From: Viridibacillus arenosi
Lineage (GTDB): Bacteria > Bacillota > Bacilli > Bacillales_A > Planococcaceae
DNA length: 64,000 nt
Direction of reading: 5' to 3'
NCBI RefSeq assembly: GCF_001955655.1
Contig: NZ_MSPW01000002.1
Coordinates: forward strand, 186,001 to 250,000
Shown here one piece after another: positions 61,990 to 64,000 of the stretch (the stretch's first letter is position 1; each line of letters opens with the position of its first letter). Below the pieces are notes generated by a model. The model was not told where the DNA came from, ran no database searches, and saw only the letters and a list, made by a program, of their open reading frames with translations. The position numbers were made by a program, and so were the translations under genes.

Positions 61990-62634
61990 ATGTCTATTTC
62001 TTACATGGATTTTACACAACCGAATGTAGAATTCTTTTTTGATTTAAATAAAAACAGATTATTTACGCGTAATAATGAAAATTTTATTAATAGTCTAGGT
62101 AGAAATAATTTAAATACGCTAGGGAATGTATCGCTTTTTGATATATTTTTAAGTAAAGATCGTATTATTGAACCGCATTATCATCAAAATGCTTCGGAGT
62201 TAGTATATTGTATTTCAGGATCTGCAGTCGTTTCTTTGATTAACCCATTTACTAATAAAGTGTCACATATACCGATTACCCCTGGGCAAGTTGCGAACAT
62301 ACCTCAAGGTTGGTGGCATTGGGAAATAGCGACAAAAGAAAAAACGCATTTACTTGCTATTTTTGATGCCCCGTATCCAGAATCTATATTAGGGTCGGAT
62401 CTCCTTACAAAAACACCTACTGAAGTACTTGCTTATGCTTATTGTTTAGATCCTAACCAATTGAAAAAAACGCTTGCACCTTTAAATAATGAAACAATAC
62501 TCATTGGCCCAACTGACAATTGTTTGAAACAGCCAAAGAACACCAACATAGAACAACCTAGCATACCTATGACAAACTATCATCCATATTATAACGCTGT
62601 ACAGAATCCTTATTATTATGGAGGAGGGCATTGA
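61990..62634 (+). CDS. Cupin protein with a coat-like C-terminal tail
   Basis: A 214-residue protein. The cupin domain (about 45-135) has the metal set H63, H65, E70 (EPHYHQNASELVY) and H110 (PQGWWHW), of the oxalate-decarboxylase-like type. The tail turns into a Pro/Asn/Tyr-rich end (HPYYNAVQNPYYYGGGH), like Bacillus spore coat proteins. I infer an envelope or spore-surface role. No signal peptide, which also fits a coat protein. GAAAAGAGG precedes the ATG. Alternatives: a plain cytosolic cupin enzyme. Confidence 0.65.
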   Translation: MSISYMDFTQPNVEFFFDLNKNRLFTRNNENFINSLGRNNLNTLGNVSLFDIFLSKDRIIEPHYHQNASELVYCISGSAVVSLINPFTNKVSHIPITPGQVANIPQGWWHWEIATKEKTHLLAIFDAPYPESILGSDLLTKTPTEVLAYAYCLDPNQLKKTLAPLNNETILIGPTDNCLKQPKNTNIEQPSIPMTNYHPYYNAVQNPYYYGGGH

Positions 62635-62819
62635 TCATACTTTGCATGTTGTTCGTATATAGGGCTAGAAGTTTTTTGATGAATATGATGAATAAAGGAC
62701 AACATCGAAAAAAAGTAAAGTTAACTAGGTCGATAAATAAGGTTCCTTTGTGTCTTTTTTAGAATCTCTTCTTAATGAATCGATGAGCCTAACGAAAAAC
62801 TGGGTCATACAAGAAAAAG

Positions 62820-62852
62820 TCAAAAAGACCGTCATCCAAATGGATAACGGTC
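62820..62852 (-). terminator. Terminator of the gltS gene
   Basis: GACCGTCATCC (62827-62837) pairs with GGATAACGGTC (62842-62852), followed on the minus strand by TTTTTG. Confidence 0.85.
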
Positions 62853-62858
62853 CTATTA

Positions 62859-64000
62859 TTATTTGAATAGATTAATGGTAGTGATAATGATTGGTATTGC
62901 AAAAACATCAATTAAAAATGCGCCAACGATTGGTACGATTAAAAATGCTTTACGAGATGGTCCGAAACGGTTTACAACAGCTGACATGTTAGCCATTGCA
63001 TTTGGTGTTGCACCTAATCCGTGTCCAGCAAAACCAGCAACCATTACAGCAGCGTCGTAGTTTTTTCCAAGGATACGGAATAACACGAAGATACTAAATA
63101 CGACGATAAATAATACTTGAACAAATACGATGGCAAATAATGGTAATGCTAAATCTGCGATTTCCCAAAGTTTAATACTCATTAATGCCATTGATAGGAA
63201 GATACCTAATGTCACGTCACCAATTAAGTTAACACTCTTCATATGAACTGAATGTGGTTTAATTTTATCTAAAACATTTCGTACAATGACAGCAGTAAAC
63301 ATAGCACCTACATATCCTGGAAGAACAAATCCTGTAGCTTCTGAGAATAATGTGCCTAAATATGTACCAACCGCCATACAGAATGTAATGATAAACACTT
63401 GGAATAGAAAAGATTCAGAAGTAATTGGATAGTCATCATCCTCGTGGCTAGCAACTTCCTCTTCTTCTGCAGGTTTCAAGTCGTGTTTAGTGATTAAATA
63501 TTTAACAATCGGACCACCAATAAGACCGCCTGCTACAAGACCACATGTTGCAGCCGCAGCGCCAATTGTCATCGCTGAGGAAATTCCGAGATCCTCTAAT
63601 GTTTGTCCGAACGCAGCGGCAGAACCATGTCCACCTTCCATTGATACAGCTCCAGCCATCATGCCAATTAGAGGGTCGATGCCAAATAATGATGCAAGTG
63701 AGACACCGATTACATTTTGCATAAGTGCTAAAAAGCCACAAGCTAGCCAATAAATGATTAGTAATTTCCCGCCAAGCTTTACTAATTTAAAACTTGCCCC
63801 TAAACCAACAGTCGTGAAAAAAGTAATCATAAACAAACTTTGTAAAGAGGTATCTAATGAAATTTCTAAAGTGCCCGTTGCTTGTAAAATAGTCGCAAGT
63901 GCTGCGAATATTAAGCCCCCAACAACCGGTGCTGGAATACAAAAACGCTGTAAAACCCCTATTTTTTTAATGATAAAGCTACCTAAAGTTAATAGAGCAA
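62859..64000 (-). CDS. gltS: Sodium/glutamate symporter GltS, partial (5' end beyond window)
   Basis: About 380 residues visible; the frame continues to the right edge, reading ALLTLGSFIKKIGVLQ then RFCIPAPVVGGLIFAAL before the internal Met at 63836. CIPAPVVGG and GLIGGPIVKYLI are the two re-entrant-loop motifs of GltS proteins. About ten membrane segments are visible, and a charged cytosolic loop (PAEEEEVASHEDDD) joins the two halves. It takes up glutamate with sodium. The true start lies outside the window. Confidence 0.92.
   Translation of the reverse strand, partial: ALLTLGSFIIKKIGVLQRFCIPAPVVGGLIFAALATILQATGTLEISLDTSLQSLFMITFFTTVGLGASFKLVKLGGKLLIIYWLACGFLALMQNVIGVSLASLFGIDPLIGMMAGAVSMEGGHGSAAAFGQTLEDLGISSAMTIGAAAATCGLVAGGLIGGPIVKYLITKHDLKPAEEEEVASHEDDDYPITSESFLFQVFIITFCMAVGTYLGTLFSEATGFVLPGYVGAMFTAVIVRNVLDKIKPHSVHMKSVNLIGDVTLGIFLSMALMSIKLWEIADLALPLFAIVFVQVLFIVVFSIFVLFRILGKNYDAAVMVAGFAGHGLGATPNAMANMSAVVNRFGPSRKAFLIVPIVGAFLIDVFAIPIIITTINLFK

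Noticed and set aside
1-64000. CRISPR arrays, rRNA genes, complete insertion sequences
   Set aside because: No regularly spaced direct repeats, no rRNA sequence, and no intact transposase with terminal repeats were seen on either strand.

Overview
The window is a 64 kb stretch of a low-GC, endospore-forming member of the Bacillales. The first 25 kb follow the Bacillus subtilis chromosome order almost gene for gene: zapA-cvpA-polX-mutS2-yshE, lcfA-fadR-fadB-etfB-etfA, trxA, uvrC, lysC, yslB, sdhCAB, ysmA, gerE, a marR gene, racE, rph, rdgB, ysnB. The sporulation regulator gene gerE marks a spore former. The AT-rich base use, the SdhC/SdhA/FadR sequences and the accessory content suggest the Lysinibacillus/Viridibacillus/Solibacillus side (Planococcaceae) rather than Bacillus proper. 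That placement is an inference; no 16S gene is present.

Layout. 1-5.4 kb: end of zapA, then cell-division and DNA-maintenance genes. 5.4-8.1 kb: an insertion into the conserved block, with a decayed ORF and a large secreted SH3/glucosaminidase wall hydrolase. 8.2-13.4 kb: fatty-acid degradation, with a cre-overlapped promoter and a textbook FadR operator. 13.4-17.5 kb: trxA with an Spx-type promoter, uvrC behind a structured leader element, and lysC behind a lysine riboswitch with an internal beta-subunit start. 17.5-25.6 kb: succinate dehydrogenase, thioesterase, gerE, racE, rph, rdgB. 25.7 kb: tRNA-Arg(UCU).

25.8-35.2 kb is an accessory zone: small hypothetical genes, a C-terminal fragment of a solute-binding protein, a secreted metallophosphatase, a SET-domain protein, a cold-shock gene with a terminator-like leader hairpin, a frameshifted formate/nitrite-type channel gene, an AT-rich stretch, nupC and pepF. 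35.4-51.5 kb is a complete L-rhamnose locus: an ABC importer (ATPase, two permeases, lipoprotein), RhaEW, RhaB, RhaM and RhaA, an opposing fucose/arabinose-isomerase-like gene, an AraC regulator, and a three-part sensor (binding lipoprotein, YesM-type kinase, AraC-type response regulator). The transporter delivers rhamnose, RhaM and RhaA convert it to rhamnulose, RhaB phosphorylates it, and RhaEW cleaves it and handles lactaldehyde.

51.8-58.1 kb holds a DUF418 membrane protein and then a stripped prophage-like island. The island has an ImmA-like gene and a CI-like repressor gene facing a divergent gene across two matched operator palindromes, broken small genes, and a lysis-type pair (LysM amidase plus a coiled-coil membrane protein) whose promoter carries a LexA/SOS box. 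58.2-64 kb: a PBP4-type carboxypeptidase, a large catalase, a cupin with a coat-like tail, and the 3' part of a GltS glutamate symporter gene running off the window.
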